From the NCBI RefSeq assembly GCF_030272615.1, contig NC_081405.1, positions 161,078,694-161,142,693 of the forward strand: a stretch of DNA of 64,000 bases. The letters are read 5' to 3'. Positions 23,658 to 35,866 of the stretch are shown here, one piece after another. The stretch's first letter is position 1, and each line of letters opens with the position of its first letter. The position numbers and the translations under genes are program-made. Origin of the DNA: Cryptomeria japonica (Eukaryota; Streptophyta; Pinopsida; Cupressales; Cupressaceae). Under the pieces are notes generated by a model. The model ran no database searches, was not told the DNA's origin, and saw only the letters and a list, made by a program, of their open reading frames with translations.

Positions 23658-25634
23658 CTGCTAATGTAGATATGATAGAGTGGTATCACATGAAAAGATA
23701 ATTCAAGTGTTTAAAAGTTTGCAAGTTTTTTTATCTTCGGTTTTGGAGTGCAATGATGATGATTTTGATAAAGCCAAGTCTAATAGGAATGATATATCCT
23801 ACGATGTAGGACAAGGTTATCCTGACCAAATGTTGTAGTTTCGTGATAGAGGATGATAGATCCTAATGAGAAACTATGTTTTGAGTGATCAGTTTATCAA
23901 AGAGGGTGATAATGCACTTTGAGATGTTTAGATCTTGAACTTGTTGAAGGTGAATACTTGAAAATCTTGAGGTGTCTAGTTCTAGAATCTGATTTGGCAG
24001 AAGATTACTTGACCAAGCAAACCAATAAAATCTAAGCACAGAATGATAGATATCAGGTGTTTATGTTCACTGTAAATTGACCAAACAAACATAACAAGTC
24101 TGAAAAAGACATGCAAGAAGACAGCTCTGGACTGACAGAGACAAAATTCATACGACAGTTTAGGCAGCCCCAGACGACAATCTATACATGTCCATACGAT
24201 AAACTAGAAATCTCGTACGACAAAGGCACAAACTCGTACAACTCTTACCACAGAACCAGATGACAAAAGATAACAAAAAATATTTTGCAAAAATGACTCG
24301 TACGATAATTCTCACCGAACAAGATGATAAACTAGATTTCCCATACGACAAACTAGAAAGCTCATATGAGTGAGGACAGAACAGAGACAAAATTTTTGTT
24401 TGGACATATTTTTTATCAATGAAGTTTGATGTTTTGATTCTGGTTTTTAGATGTCTAATTTTCTATTTCAGGGATGAAAAATAACCTCAAGCATAGCACG
24501 CTAAATCCTAAGAAAGTTGGCTGAGAGAGAAAACCTTTTTCTTGCAAACTTAAGTACCCACCCAATAGCTAATCAAAATATGGTCGTTGAGTCTCACACA
24601 ATGGATTCTCAATGTCATATTATCCGGCTCCAAATGTTAATGGGGGCACGATATGGCAAGTGTCTTGGGAGAGCTACTATCTCTCTTGCACAAAGATTAT
24701 CCCCCTTTCAGAGGTGAATCAGGTAGCTTCTATCTTAGGGTTCGTAGTAAGGGTTTTCGTTTGAAATTACCCCTTGCAGTCGCGCAAGCGTGATTCAGGC
24801 CTATAGTCCAAGGTATCGAAACAAGAAGTAGTCACGCAAGTGTGATTGAGACCGCAATGCCCTACTAAATGTATGATATGAGAGATCTCAAAAGAGAAAA
24901 ATAATCCCATCCTCTGAGACTTTAATCCTGAGAGGCTTCTTTTTTAGAGTGATTTGGAAAACTTACGTCTAGTTGTACTCACTTGGGTCATTCTCATAGG
25001 GTGATTCATTTTTCCCACTATGACACGCCTGCTAAAGGTAATCAAATCTCAAACTTAGAAGCGCTTCAAGGGTCAATATTTTTGATTGTTCAAATGGACA
25101 AGAGCATACTCTCCTACCTTTTAGACAACTTCTCTGACATAGAAAACAAGATGTTTATTTACCATTAGCAAAATAAGTGTGCCTAGAAAACTTAAAGAAA
25201 ACACAAAGTTTGGTTGAGTTCTCGTTTAGGCAACCTGCAAAATAGATACATTTGTAGTCATGTTGTTTTAATGAAATGAAGCTTTGACAAGAGTAACCTT
25301 CGACAATCATCCTGCAAAAACTAGTTAGGCTACTAGAAAATTCACAAATAGACCAAGGTTAGCATTAGTAGTAGCTAGATTGAAGCATAAAATCTCTAAA
25401 ATGCAATCTATTTTGAAAACACAGAAATAGAAATTCGTATGAGTATTCTCACTTGCTCTTATGAGTATTCTCACATACCCATAAGAGTGCACAAAGAAAC
25501 TCGTACGGTATTGCAAAGGAACTCGTATAAGATTCTGAATCAGATCCAGCCAGAAACCTGCGAGATTGAAAATTTGATGATGCTAAGAGGCCAAAACTGA
25601 GATTTCCAGCCCCACGGTGAGCGCCAAAATGTCA
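23658..25634 (-). other. 5' leader of Gypsy copy 1, with primer site
   Basis: Untranslated leader between the 5' LTR and gag. Next to the LTR the minus strand reads a stretch containing TGGCGCTCACCGTGGGG (about 25612-25628), as in the primer-site region of many plant Gypsy elements. The leader has two clusters of CATACGAC/TCGTACGA words (about 24140-24370 and 25430-25530). It also has a duplicated phrase AGTC(G/A)CGCAAG(C/T)GTGATT at about 24778 and 24830. Confidence 0.7.
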
Positions 25635-26726
25635 TGTGTGTGAAGTAGGGTACGTGCAGCTACAACACAAACACTCAATAGATCATTACAAGCATGGTTA
25701 GCAAATTAAAAGAAAATGAAAGACAAACCATGACAAAGAGACCTATCCCCTCCTATGAGATGCGAGTGTGGATTTTCTCTCAGATTTGGATAAGCAATCC
25801 CAATGACTTGACTACACCTAGACGGAGGATTTGAAATGATGATCATATGCAATCTAGATGAGATTGATTATGCTAGATTGATCCAAGAGTCTAATTAACC
25901 TAATGATATGCATGATTAAGCTATGATTATGATGCAATTATGCTAGAAAATGATCAAATTAAACTAGATAATTGCCTATAATAAAAATTCTCAAATGACA
26001 TGCTAGAATGGATATGCCTATAGTAACAATGCCTAAAATGATATGAGATGGGATCCTTTGTGCTCCAAAATGGGGGATATTTAAAGGATTTCCAAGGTTA
26101 GGGGTGAGGTGGCAGGAATCAACGGTCAAGATTGAGTGTAAAGATATCAAGTGTGAAATTGGAGGAGGTTGGAGGAAGGGGCACTTGTCATCTCTATGGT
26201 GACAAGTGTCAAGGAGCCTTGCTCATGAGAGGGAAGTGTCCAAGAGAGGAGACATGTGGCCTAAGTGCCATGTGTCTCAAGGAGAGAATATCCAACCCAA
26301 AGAAGATTAGAATAAGGAGGTTAGGATGTGCAAGATAGGATAGGGTTAGTTAAACCCAAGGTTAGGTGGAATGAGTTAGGTTAGAAGGATGGTTAGGTTA
26401 GGTGGTTAGAAGTTAGGAGGCATGTGGGTAATTTGAATTTAAAAATTCAAATAATAGGAAAAGGCTAATTAACTTTCAACAAGTCATAAATTGATTTGTT
26501 TTAATTAATTAGGGATTAGAAGAAACGAATTAAATAGGGGGGGATTAATTAATCAAAGGGGACTATTGAAATGAACCTATTAAATAAATCCTTAGATTTA
26601 TTAATAAGTAGATGAATGGGATAATTTAATCAAATTGCTAATGAATTCAATGGAATTAGGAAGGGGGATTAATTAAATAATTGCTTATTCAATTAATTAT
26701 CTTTAGACCATTTTTAGGTGTATACA
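25635..26726 (-). repeat. 5' LTR of Gypsy copy 1
   Basis: TGTGTGTGAAG...GGTGTATACA, 1092 bp, matching 13645-14750 along its length with small changes. The TATA box seen in the other copies (TATAAATAT on the minus strand) is altered to TTTAAATAT (26077-26085). The hairpin arm at 26182 has one changed base. Confidence 0.9.
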
Positions 26727-27632
26727 AGAATAGCCAAAGACATCCTACTCAGAAAAAGAGATCTCGGGACCTGAAACATCCAAGATATTCACTAGAGTGC
26801 TAAAAAGAAAAAAACTAAATAAAATATACCTGGAGAAGAATATGGAAAGAAAAACTCATATGATTGGAAAGTGCATAGAACAAGCTTTCCAATGATAATT
26901 TTTTTTTGAAAAACGGAGTTCAGATGCTCAAGTTATGTCTTCAGAGTGCAAAAAGGAACTTCTAGATTTGACAGCAACAAACACTATCAAAAAAGAAAAA
27001 TTAGAAGATCAAACCTCTAGATCGGAAGAGAGCTTGAAAAGAGCTTTCCGATGATATAAAGTTTTTGAAAAAGCGCCTCTATATGACCAAGCTACGGCCA
27101 AAAGAAAAAAAACCCCTCTTTTACGGCATAAAGAGGGTAAAAAAAAAACTAAATTGTTATTTTTTTTATTTTTTTTGACAAAAAATTTCTGACGCATTTG
27201 TAGGTACAACCATACGGATTTTTGTCTCTCGTAAAGCATGCCAATGAAAAATTCATGGCCCGGATGCCCTTGTCACCAAAATAGGTCAAATTATATATCA
27301 AAATGACTGGAAATGCCCTTTGGAAGCCAACAGTGAGGTCTTGTTTTGGCCCAAACTACTCTTTAAAAAAATGATTTTTTTTGACAAATTTGTGCCAAAA
27401 ACAAGGCAAAACCAAAAAAATGTCCAGAACCCAAATTTATCAAAATTTGACAAATTTTATATGGAAATAGGGGTTTTTGGGCATTCTGAGCTCAACAATG
27501 ACATCCATTTGAGCCTAAAATGATCACAAATAAAATAGCTACCCCAGATCCAATAAAAAAGCTCTAAAAAATCTTGAAACCCTCCTCAAAAAAAATTTCT
27601 GAAAATCAGGAACAAGCAGCAGCAAATGTAGA

Positions 27633-27643
27633 CTCTGATACCA
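27633..27643 (-). other. tRNA-Met-type primer binding site
   Basis: CTCTGATACCA on the plus strand is the complement of TGGTATCAGAG, the initiator-tRNA-Met primer site of plant Copia elements. It touches the 5' LTR start at 27644 directly. Confidence 0.85.
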
Positions 27644-27998
27644 TGAAGAAGTTGAGAAATACAACTTGAGAGATCCCAAGAACACCTACAAGCAAAATAC
27701 CTGTCACAAGAGAAGAATGGAGGAAAAAAGACAATAATGGCTCTGAAGAAGAAGATTATCATTCAGAGAGGGAATCAATTAAATGAAAAAATACAAGACA
27801 ATCCTTATAAAAGGATATTAGCAACCCTAAAGGTGTGCAACCCTAAAGAAACCCTAAAGGGATAATGTGTATTTAATAATTAGAATAATTGTTAAATACC
27901 TACAATATTATTAAATGCCTAAGTTTAGCTTAAATGTAGAGTATAATAGACTAATAATTAAATAAATAATTATTAGCTAATACAAGATAACTCTAACA
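27644..27998 (-). repeat. 5' LTR of the small Copia-like element
   Basis: TGAAGAAGTTGAG...CTCTAACA, 355 bp, matching 10758-11042. It is followed by TSD CTACC (27999-28003). The length difference from its partner comes from small insertions around 27855 and 27890-27970. Confidence 0.9.
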
Positions 27999-28306
27999 CT
28001 ACCCATACACCTTCACACAAGCAGCTTCAGTGATGGGTCATGACCAACCAACCCCAAGAGCAACCTGGAAAAAACTAGGGTAACACGAATAAACACAGAG
28101 GCAAGAAGAAAGAAAGAAAAAAATGAGCAAAGCAATCATAAACCAAGAAAAGACACAGGCATAATAGCAATCCATACAAAAAGAGGACGCGGGCCACTAA
28201 GGATGACACACGAGCACCAACAAATGAGGTCTGTACTCCAAGGAAGGTGAATGGACAGCCTTCCTGGAATCATACCAGTTGCAAAGCAAGGTCACCAGAG
28301 AACCAT

Positions 28307-28319
28307 GATGGTACCCTTT
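28307..28319. repeat. LINE target-site duplication, 5' side
   Basis: GATGGTACCCTTT, identical to 4834-4846. It marks the 5' end of the minus-strand LINE and shows that the insertion is probably not 5'-truncated. Confidence 0.8.
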
Positions 28320-29246
28320 CAAAAATAATAATGACTATATTCCCCCTTCCCCCAAACTTAAAATATTAATTAGTCCTCAAATTATATGTGAGGAATGTAG
28401 AGTACGACGTATCAGAACTTGGATTTCATAGTATATAAATCACATGAGAATATAAATTTACACACATGAATTACAAATAAAATATGTAATCAATATTTGT
28501 CATAAAATGTAATTTAATGTGGATCATATCTAGAGAAAGTTCATTGAATGATGGAAAGTATGCTTGATTAGCTAGTAGATAGTGGTGTGGTGGATAGAGA
28601 AGGTAGGCAAAAATTAGTTGATGTGACTGATGTGATGGAAATGATAAAGATGATGGCATGCAAAATATGATGCAGCAGCACCACATTGAAGATTTTAATT
28701 TTGGCGATAGAACATATGCGTATGTGATTTGAAAGATAAAGGGTGTGTAAATATGTGAGTTACCTTGTGGTTGCATACAAAATAATAGTGTGTGGCTATG
28801 TCTAATATACATAAATGTTGTTATAACTATACACATTGTAGTTGTATATGCACAATTTTAGTTAGGTCCTAGCTGTGATGTTACGTGTTAGGTCTCGAAT
28901 GAATATCCTGGAGTGTTACTTAAAAAATAATATTAATGATAATATAAGGAAATATGTGCAGTGTATGGATGTTATTGGAATTCATATCTTATTTAGTTGT
29001 AGTGGTTGCAAGTGAAATAGATAGTTCATCTATAGTCATTGGGTAATTCTGATATGTCGACGATGAATGTGTAATTGTTATGGTAGATGAGGTGGATGGA
29101 GTGAAAGACAATGGATAAATGGATAGAGTGGATCCAGATATGGTGGTGTAAATTGTTGGTACAAATTCAATCATCTTTATTCAGAGTCTTCTTATATAGA
29201 TTTATTTTGTCTATTTAACATCAATTTGAAGAAAATTGAGTCAATA
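28320..29246. other. AT-rich spacer
   Basis: This is the flank of the LINE insertion site. Short minus-strand ORFs (28471-28836, 28989-29174) are low-complexity and have no recognisable features. No gene or LTR is recognised. Confidence 0.5.
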
Positions 29247-29532
29247 GTGGTGAGTTGAACAGTATTTAATTTTGCAACACAAGCCTGCAAGATCAAATAG
29301 AAAACTAGAACACCTTTTCACAAATGAGAGTAGCAAGAAAAATATGTCATGTTTCTTAAAAGTAAAGATTGCAAGATTAAATTGCAATGCATAATGATAT
29401 GCTTATATAGAGAGCACAAGGATGCCCTAAACTAAATTTAGTAGAACTAAAGAAAAATAATGAGGAGCTAAATAAAGCTCAACTACAACTTAACTAAATC
29501 TAGACACCCCTCCTTAATATTAACGTAGGGAT
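29247..29532 (-). repeat. Copia-like 3' LTR remnant with polypurine tract
   Basis: On the minus strand a polypurine tract AAGGAGGGG (29507-29515) is followed by TGTCTAGATTTAG and later by a TATATAAGC box (complement at about 29400). This is the order polypurine tract, LTR start, promoter expected of a minus-strand 3' LTR ending at 29506 on the plus strand. The other LTR edge (about 29247) is uncertain. The element's inner part is cut at 29532 by the next insertion. Confidence 0.55.
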
Positions 29533-30082
29533 TGTTGAACATTTTAAATGTTGGAGGGGGGAGGGAGGGTGAATTAGCATATATTAATACTTAACCAATT
29601 TAATAATTTTACTAAGATTCATTATAGTTACCATATGTGCACAAGTAAAGAACTAAAAAACCAAAAAAGCAATCATACATGCACACCAAGATTTTACATG
29701 GAAAACCCAATGTGGGAAAAACCATGGTGAGAACTATCTCACTATATCGAAATAGGTTACAAATTTTTAGGCTCAAGGCCAACGAAGCTCATTGCTCCTT
29801 ATTTTGACTTGCAAGACTAAGGTACAAAACCTTAGGGAAAGATACAATGGATTTACAAACACTGAAGATCATTTAATCAGGGAAGGATACAATAGATCTG
29901 AATACAATGAATCAATATCGTTGAACTGTGAAGAAATGCATCCTCTGAAATGCCAATTATAGTTCACTATTATCGCACATCTAAAACAAACTTCATTACT
30001 GCTCAACTACACTTGTGAACCTTCGCATTCACATGATATAGATACATAATTTTACATCTTACATACAAAATATTTTCCTTTT

Positions 30083-31030
30083 TGTTGGAATCCAATAACA
30101 TTGAGAGGTGGGGGTGAATCGGTGTTATACTGGAGTGATTAATTTTAGCCTTATTAAAACATGCATACGCCAACTGGTATACCAGTACATACAGAATTGA
30201 AAGAAGTAAAGAAACCAATAAGACAATAACATAAATGAGAATCATAACACATAGAATTATACGTGGAAAACCTCAAAGAGGAAAAATCACGGTGGGATTT
30301 GTGACCCACTATATCAATCCACTAGCCATATGAAGAGATATTACAAAATATGAAGGGCCTGCACTTGCAGGAAGGCTTACAGCCTAGAGCACACTGCTCA
30401 ATCACAAAAGCATCCTCACTGACTATATAAAAATCCAGACTACAATCCGGAGAAGTGTTGAACTGCTAAGATAGCATCTTCTATGCCTAAATACAGTTCC
30501 AGTTTAAGCTATGTATGTTCCGGTCTGAAACCCTAAACCCTTTACCAGAATAACCCTTACATGAATTTCCTTACATACATAAATTTTTTGATATATTTCG
30601 CATCATATTATATTTGCATATCCATAATCTCCTATCTCATGTCTATATCAAAATGATCTAATCCAACTGACCTATATTCCCTATGTAATTTATCATGCCT
30701 TGTGTCGACTTACAAAGATATATACAATATCAAATTACATGTCGGCCAAATAACATAAATGCATAAATATTGAAATTCAATTATCAATTCCAGATCCAAG
30801 AGATGTCGGCCTCCAATACCAATAACCTTTATTCTAAACCATGTTGGCCTGCATTGCCGGTAACCAAAGAAATTATTTTGTCCTGTTGGTGTCGATGTCG
30901 GTGTAGTGCCTATGAAGTGCCTGTCGGTACACAATTGAACCAAAACATGAAGCCGAAACATAAACATAATACCATGTTGCCATCAATGAAAACATAGTGA
31001 AACCAACCAATTGAGTGCCAATTGCCAACA
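30083..31030 (-). repeat. 3' LTR of pol-less element A
   Basis: TGTTGGAATCC...TTGCCAACA, 948 bp, matching 35848-36833. TGTTGG/CCAACA are inverted ends. The short GGTGTC-type tract near 30890 is unexpanded here. Confidence 0.9.
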
Positions 31031-34000
31031 ATCTCCCCCTTTGGCATTGATGGCAACACTCATGTGAAAAATGGTCAAGGTTTCATCTATCGGTTTCATC
31101 ATGCCTGCTCCCATTGGGTTGAATGTTCATTAATGCAAAATACTCCACATCTCCATATCTCCATAATTCCATAACTCCTATTCTTTTTCACATCTATACC
31201 ACTCCCCCTTTGACATCAATGCCATCAAAAATTCTAAAAAGTATGTCAAAGATCCAAAAGTAAACTATACAATGAATATCCCAAAATATCTTACCAAAGC
31301 TTAACAAATTTCAAAATTTCCGGATAAGCCTTATCCATACATTCTTTCTTATGTACATTGAGTGAATCCAGTCGGGGACTCACCAAGCCTCTCAGACTTC
31401 TGGCTCTTCTTATAATTTTGTCTCTTTTCTTCTCAAGAACAGAAATTTGGTTTTCCAAAATCAAAATTTGACCATCAATTGATGTAGTCAATGAAATCAA
31501 TCCATCAAAAGAATTAGCTATATTTTCAATTTTCTCCTAAAGCTCTTTTATCTTCTTATCCACATTAGTTGTAAGTATATAAGTGTTACAACATACCCTA
31601 TAAATATTTGTGCACTTATTTAAGGAAGTTTCTATTAGTTTCATCTTCTCATCAATCTTCTTCTTCTCAAATTCAATTACCTAATCAAATGTAGCTATCA
31701 TTGCCTGAATAAACCTCTCCAATGCTTGTCGATTTGAAATCTTCTATAAGGATTGAGAATCCTTTGAAATATGCTCAGTAATTATCTTAAGCTTGTCAGA
31801 TGGGCTCGCTTCATTTTTAATCTTGCACTCTGGGACTAGTCTATGTAAAATAGTGATTGACTGATCAATAATCCCTTTATCTGTGGATCCCTTCTTCATT
31901 AGTTTTTGTGTTTCCATCATCATGATTCCAATAGGACTCATCTATATTATGTTTTTCTTTTCAACCTGTGAGGTGTCAATTGACAACAATGATGCACCAA
32001 CTATCGGTTCCTTTCTGGATTCCCCTTTCTTCTCCTCTGAAGATTTATCCTTTATAGCTTCCTCACTTGCACCAGTGGCTTTGCCACTTGGTACAGTCTA
32101 TGTAAATGTTGGTTCCTCTGTAGAAACTGTAACCTCAACCTGTACATCATCAACTTTTTCACTCTTTGTATTGACTGGTATCTCAATATTTGTTTGTACA
32201 TATGTATTGACTGGTGGCTTGATTTCCACTATCTTAATATTTTTCAAAACTGAGGGTGAAGTATCCATAATCCCCTTTCATTTTCCTTCAACCGGTGTGT
32301 CTACAGTGTTTGTCTTGGCTTTCGGTGAAGTAAAGAATCCTCTGCTCTCTCCAAGGAATTTAACCCATGCTTTTTGAGTCTCCTTTATTATTTCATTTAC
32401 CCTTCCTAGCATCAGACTAGTTATTATATGTTTTCTATTAAAGACTTTTCTCTGCCACCTCAAGTGTCTTTTCCATTTCATCTAGAGCAATAGTAACACA
32501 AACAGATAATTGCTCTTGAATTTTAATATGCTTATCTTCTTGCATAGTTGACAATCTTCTAGCATCTAACATATTGTAGAACTCAACCGGTATTTGATTT
32601 TCAATTTCTATTAAGGCTTTCTTATAAATATCCAAGTATAATAAGACTACTTCCTCTACCTCTCTTTGTTCATCCTCTTCTAAATGATCATAGTAGAACT
32701 GTACATTCTTTAACATGCCATCCTTAGTGATTTCATCTACTAATTCTACACAAGTTTTAGGTGGAATGATATTCACATTACCAAATTGAATAGCAGTATC
32801 AGTGTCATTCTTCTTATTCCTCTTTGCAGTACCAAATGCAGTTGAAGGTGTTGCCTTTGGTGCTTTCTTATGTGTTGGTATTTTGCGTGTAACCTTCCTA
32901 ACTAGTTGCTTTTTATCTTCAACCTTTGTTTCCTCTATTTTCTTCCTTACAACCCTCTTAAATGCCAAGAGTGTGTCATCCTCAGATTCAGACTCAGCAG
33001 TAACAGGCTCAATGTGTACTTTTGGGATCTTCCTCTTCCTGCCTTTCTCTGGGACAACATCAATTAATGCTTTGATGTCCTGTGAGACCTTCTCAACAAA
33101 TTTGCTAGCCTTTCCTTCCTGCTTCTCTCTTTTCTTTTGGTTTAACTCTGTTTCAACCTCATGTGTTTTCTGACGTGCAGTACCACACTCATTAATAGGT
33201 GCATCAATCAACATTTTTGCATATGCATCAAGAATCTGTGCATCCATCTGATAACCCATTTCCTCAATCCAAATCTTTCAGGGCTTAACTGCTTCCATAA
33301 GTGTTTCATCCTTCTTTACCATGAAGCATATGTCAATTGAATATTTTTCTACAATATGCTCAAGTACCCTTACCCTGGACCTTATACATTTCTAAAATGC
33401 TTTGAAATATCCCCATACCTTATCATCTCTTTGACTTCCTAAAGCAGCAATTGACTATTTCAATTGTCTCCCTACCATGATGTGAAATGCCCATTGCCTT
33501 TTACCAAAATTGGGTGTATCATTCATGAAAAATAACATCAAGCAAACTATCAAGTTTCCATACCGGAAGGTACACTTGTTTTCTCCCTTAATCTTTCCTA
33601 GGTTTATTAACAACTCATCTAGCATCCAACCGCATAGATCCAATTTCACATCCTCTCTCATCATTTTGTATGCAACTAAAATGCAGGAACTGGAAATAAA
33701 ATTTAGTCGGTTTGACTGAGTTATCTTATACTCGATGATCATGCTACCGAATATGATGTTTGTGTCGGTAATAGTGCTCACTCTCATAGATCTCCTATCA
33801 GATGTCGCATCGGTGATCTTGTTCATGAAATCATTTGAAACCTTCTTATCTGGATGTTTCCCAACCGATGGTAAACCAGTGATTCCCAGGATGACTTCCT
33901 TGGTGATTTTGTAAGGTCTGTCAAACCATATAAATTCCCCATGTACCATGCTCAAAAAATATCTGATTATCTCATCTTCGAATTCTAGAATATCTAGAAT

Positions 34001-34310
34001 GTTGGTAAACCCTAAGTCTTCAATGTGTTTCTATGTCGGTTTGATCTTTTTTGATTCTCCCATCAGCTCGCTCATATGTACATACCCTTAATTTCATAAG
34101 TTCCCAAGTCCTCAATGTGATAGTGAATATATTCCCTAACATCTTCTACATAGACAACTCCCTCTGAAACACAGGAAAATACTCCAATGGAATCTTCCAG
34201 GGTAGCCACATGTGGATATTGCTTGAAAATTGGTCGAGGTGGTCCTTGACCTCTACTATAGTTGAGTTTACAACAAAAATAGGAATAGATGATGATCTCG
34301 CTTCCATGTT
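31031..34310 (-). pseudogene. ORF-B of pol-less element A (broken)
   Basis: The second gene of the element, in pieces: 33955-33455, 33259-32438, 32481-32278, 31941-31744 and 31500-31291, with a possible start near Met 34300. The first piece (ITKEVILGITGLPSVGKHP, NRLNFISSSCILVAYKMMREDVKLDLCGWMLDELL) aligns by eye with residues 110-250 of the intact ORF at 42740. The second piece has a Lys/Glu-rich linker. It then has a domain with HLEEDEQREVEEVVLLYLDI, which resembles FNDSEKEDVEQELIKYLCI in the intact copy. I do not recognise its function. The N-terminal part loosely resembles domains of 'putative plant transposon protein' type carried by many plant retroelements. Confidence 0.7.
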
Positions 34311-34579
34311 TAAAGATAAATACCTTTTAATTGCTCTCAGTTAAAACCTCCAACAAATTCTTCCAGACATCGGTGAAATCGCTCAAGAAGAAATTTGATT
34401 GCTCTGAAATGCCTTTGATTTCTATTAGCTATTCTAAAATCACTCTGAATGCAAGGTGATCAATAATGAAGTCAATTCGACCTTTTAACCTTCATGAAAA
34501 AACCCTAATCTTCCATTGACATAAATGACTGCCAGTAGAAGATATCGGATCTCACACAAAACATATCCATGCTGGATAA

Positions 34580-35866
34580 TCATCTCCAATAGCTGGAACA
34601 TCTTCCAAAACCTCTTCTCGGGGCATATGCAACATCTTCATGAATTTTTCCTACCCCTAAGGCATCTACCTTAGTTACTGGATGAACTACCTGCCAGTGC
34701 AGGAGAAACCTCTTATGTCGGATAAGTAACTGGGACATTTCCATCTGATGATTGTTCTTCAATCTTCCTAACCCATCTCTGAGTATGATCTTGTCGTATT
34801 TCACTAACTTCTCATTTGATCCTCCATTACCAACCAGTGGATTTTTGCTTCTATAGAATTTAGCAATATGTCCAACCTCATTACATGCATAACATGTAAC
34901 ATTGTTCCTTTGAATTGCTTTGCTAAAACCAGTGAAATTGCTTGACCTGCACTGATTAGCCATATGTCCTAACTTTCCACATGCATACCATTTAACATTC
35001 ATTTTGCAATCTTTTGTCTTATGACCATACTTATTGCATTTAGAACATTTACCAGGAGCAGAATCAAGGTTCTGATTTGCTCTGTTTCTACATTGTCTAG
35101 CCATGTCACCAAATCTATTGCAAGCAAAACATCTACCATTAAATTTATAAGCATTAAATTGCCTTATCATTTCCTTATGGTTTTGACCTTCTTTAGCAGT
35201 ACCAGAACTTTGTCCTTGCTCAAATCCAAGTCCACTGGAATCTCCAATTTGCCTTTGTCTCTTCAATAACTCATCTAGATGTGTTGAGCTAATCTTGAAT
35301 TTTTCTTTATACTCACTTGCAATAGTTAAATCTTCTCTCAGAATTATCATTTGTCTCTCAAGTTCTTGTTCATTACTTTGTGATTGTACTAAATCAGTTC
35401 TCAACATATCATTCTCATGAACCAACCTACCACATTCTTCAAATTTGTTCTTCAAGGATACAGCAAGATTTTCTTCCTTTTTCTTTATGTCCTCAATCTC
35501 TTTAGACATTCTCATAGTTATAACTTGCATCTCATTTTTTATAACCATGTTCTCCTGACTCAATTTCTGGTATTGTTCCTTAAGTGCATCTTTCTCTTAA
35601 TCATCCTAACTTTGCAAAAGTTCCTTCCTCCTAGCTTGAATAGATGATAGCCTCTCTTCTAGGACAAGAATGCATTCCTTAGTAGAATTCAATTCATCTT
35701 GTAGCTTTAAGCTCTTCAACCTTTCAGCATCATAATCTTCAAGTGTCATCTCAAGTTTCTTCTTCAAAGCCATATCCATGGATTCCAGATTCGGGATCTT
35801 CCTCAAGCTCTTAAACTTCCTTTGAGGCTCAAGACTCTGATACCAATTATTGGAATCCAATAACAC
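34580..35866 (-). pseudogene. ORF-A of pol-less element A: coiled coil plus four zinc knuckles
   Basis: Gag-like protein that would bind the element RNA. The frame from 35866 has two in-frame stops near 35590-35605 and then runs open from 35563 to 34580. The first 200 residues or so are Lys/Glu/Leu-rich and coiled-coil prone. Four knuckles follow: CFACNRFGDMARQC (His replaced by Asp), CSKCNKYGHKTKDC (intact), WYACGKLGHMANQC (first Cys lost) and CYACNEVGHIAKFY (last Cys lost). The same four-knuckle layout is found in the element at 39809. No capsid fold of the standard Copia gag type is recognisable in the sequence. Confidence 0.8.
35835..35845 (-). other. tRNA-Met-type primer binding site of element A
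   Basis: CTCTGATACCA on the plus strand is the complement of TGGTATCAGAG. It lies two bases from the 5' LTR edge at 35848. Confidence 0.85.

Larger units (their letters stand above)
13645..26726 (-). mobile_element. Tat/Ogre-like Ty3/Gypsy retrotransposon, copy 1
   Basis: Minus-strand element of about 13.1 kb with LTRs 25635-26726 (5') and 13645-14750 (3'). The minus-strand order is LTR, primer site containing TGGCGCTCACCGTGGGG (about 25612-25628), gag, protease, a long acidic linker, reverse transcriptase, RNase H, a second RNase H, integrase, a 2-kb non-coding 3' region and polypurine tract. Gypsy order (RT before integrase), the GRP-IHD protease tail and the extra RNase H are typical of the plant Tat/Ogre group. 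All genes carry stops or frameshifts. A second copy of the family begins at 60178. Confidence 0.9.
10758..27998 (-). mobile_element. Small Copia-like LTR element, non-autonomous, split by Gypsy composite
   Basis: Minus-strand element with 3' LTR 10758-11042, 5' LTR 27644-27998, a tRNA-Met-type primer site (TGGTATCAGAG on the minus strand, 27633-27643) immediately next to the 5' LTR and a polypurine tract (CTTAAGGGGGG on the minus strand, 11043-11053) next to the 3' LTR. TSD CTACC is perfect. Without the nested Gypsy composite (11958-26726), the internal region is only about 1.8 kb (11043-11957 and 26727-27643). I find no gag, protease, integrase or RT in it. It is therefore a non-autonomous element. 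Confidence 0.9.
4847..28306 (-). mobile_element. L1-type LINE, probably full length, split by nested LTR elements
   Basis: This is a non-LTR retrotransposon on the minus strand. Its own sequence is 4847-10752 plus about 28004-28306, roughly 6.2 kb, a usual length for a plant L1. From 5' to 3' it has a short leader, an ORF1-like region with a degenerate zinc knuckle (9449-10756), an ORF2 with apurinic-type endonuclease (about 8183-9103), reverse transcriptase (about 6600-7980), a C-terminal zf-RVT-like region (about 5450-6500), a 3' UTR and an A tail (T run at 4844-4849). A perfect 13-bp TSD brackets it. Many stops and frameshifts make it inactive. Confidence 0.85.
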
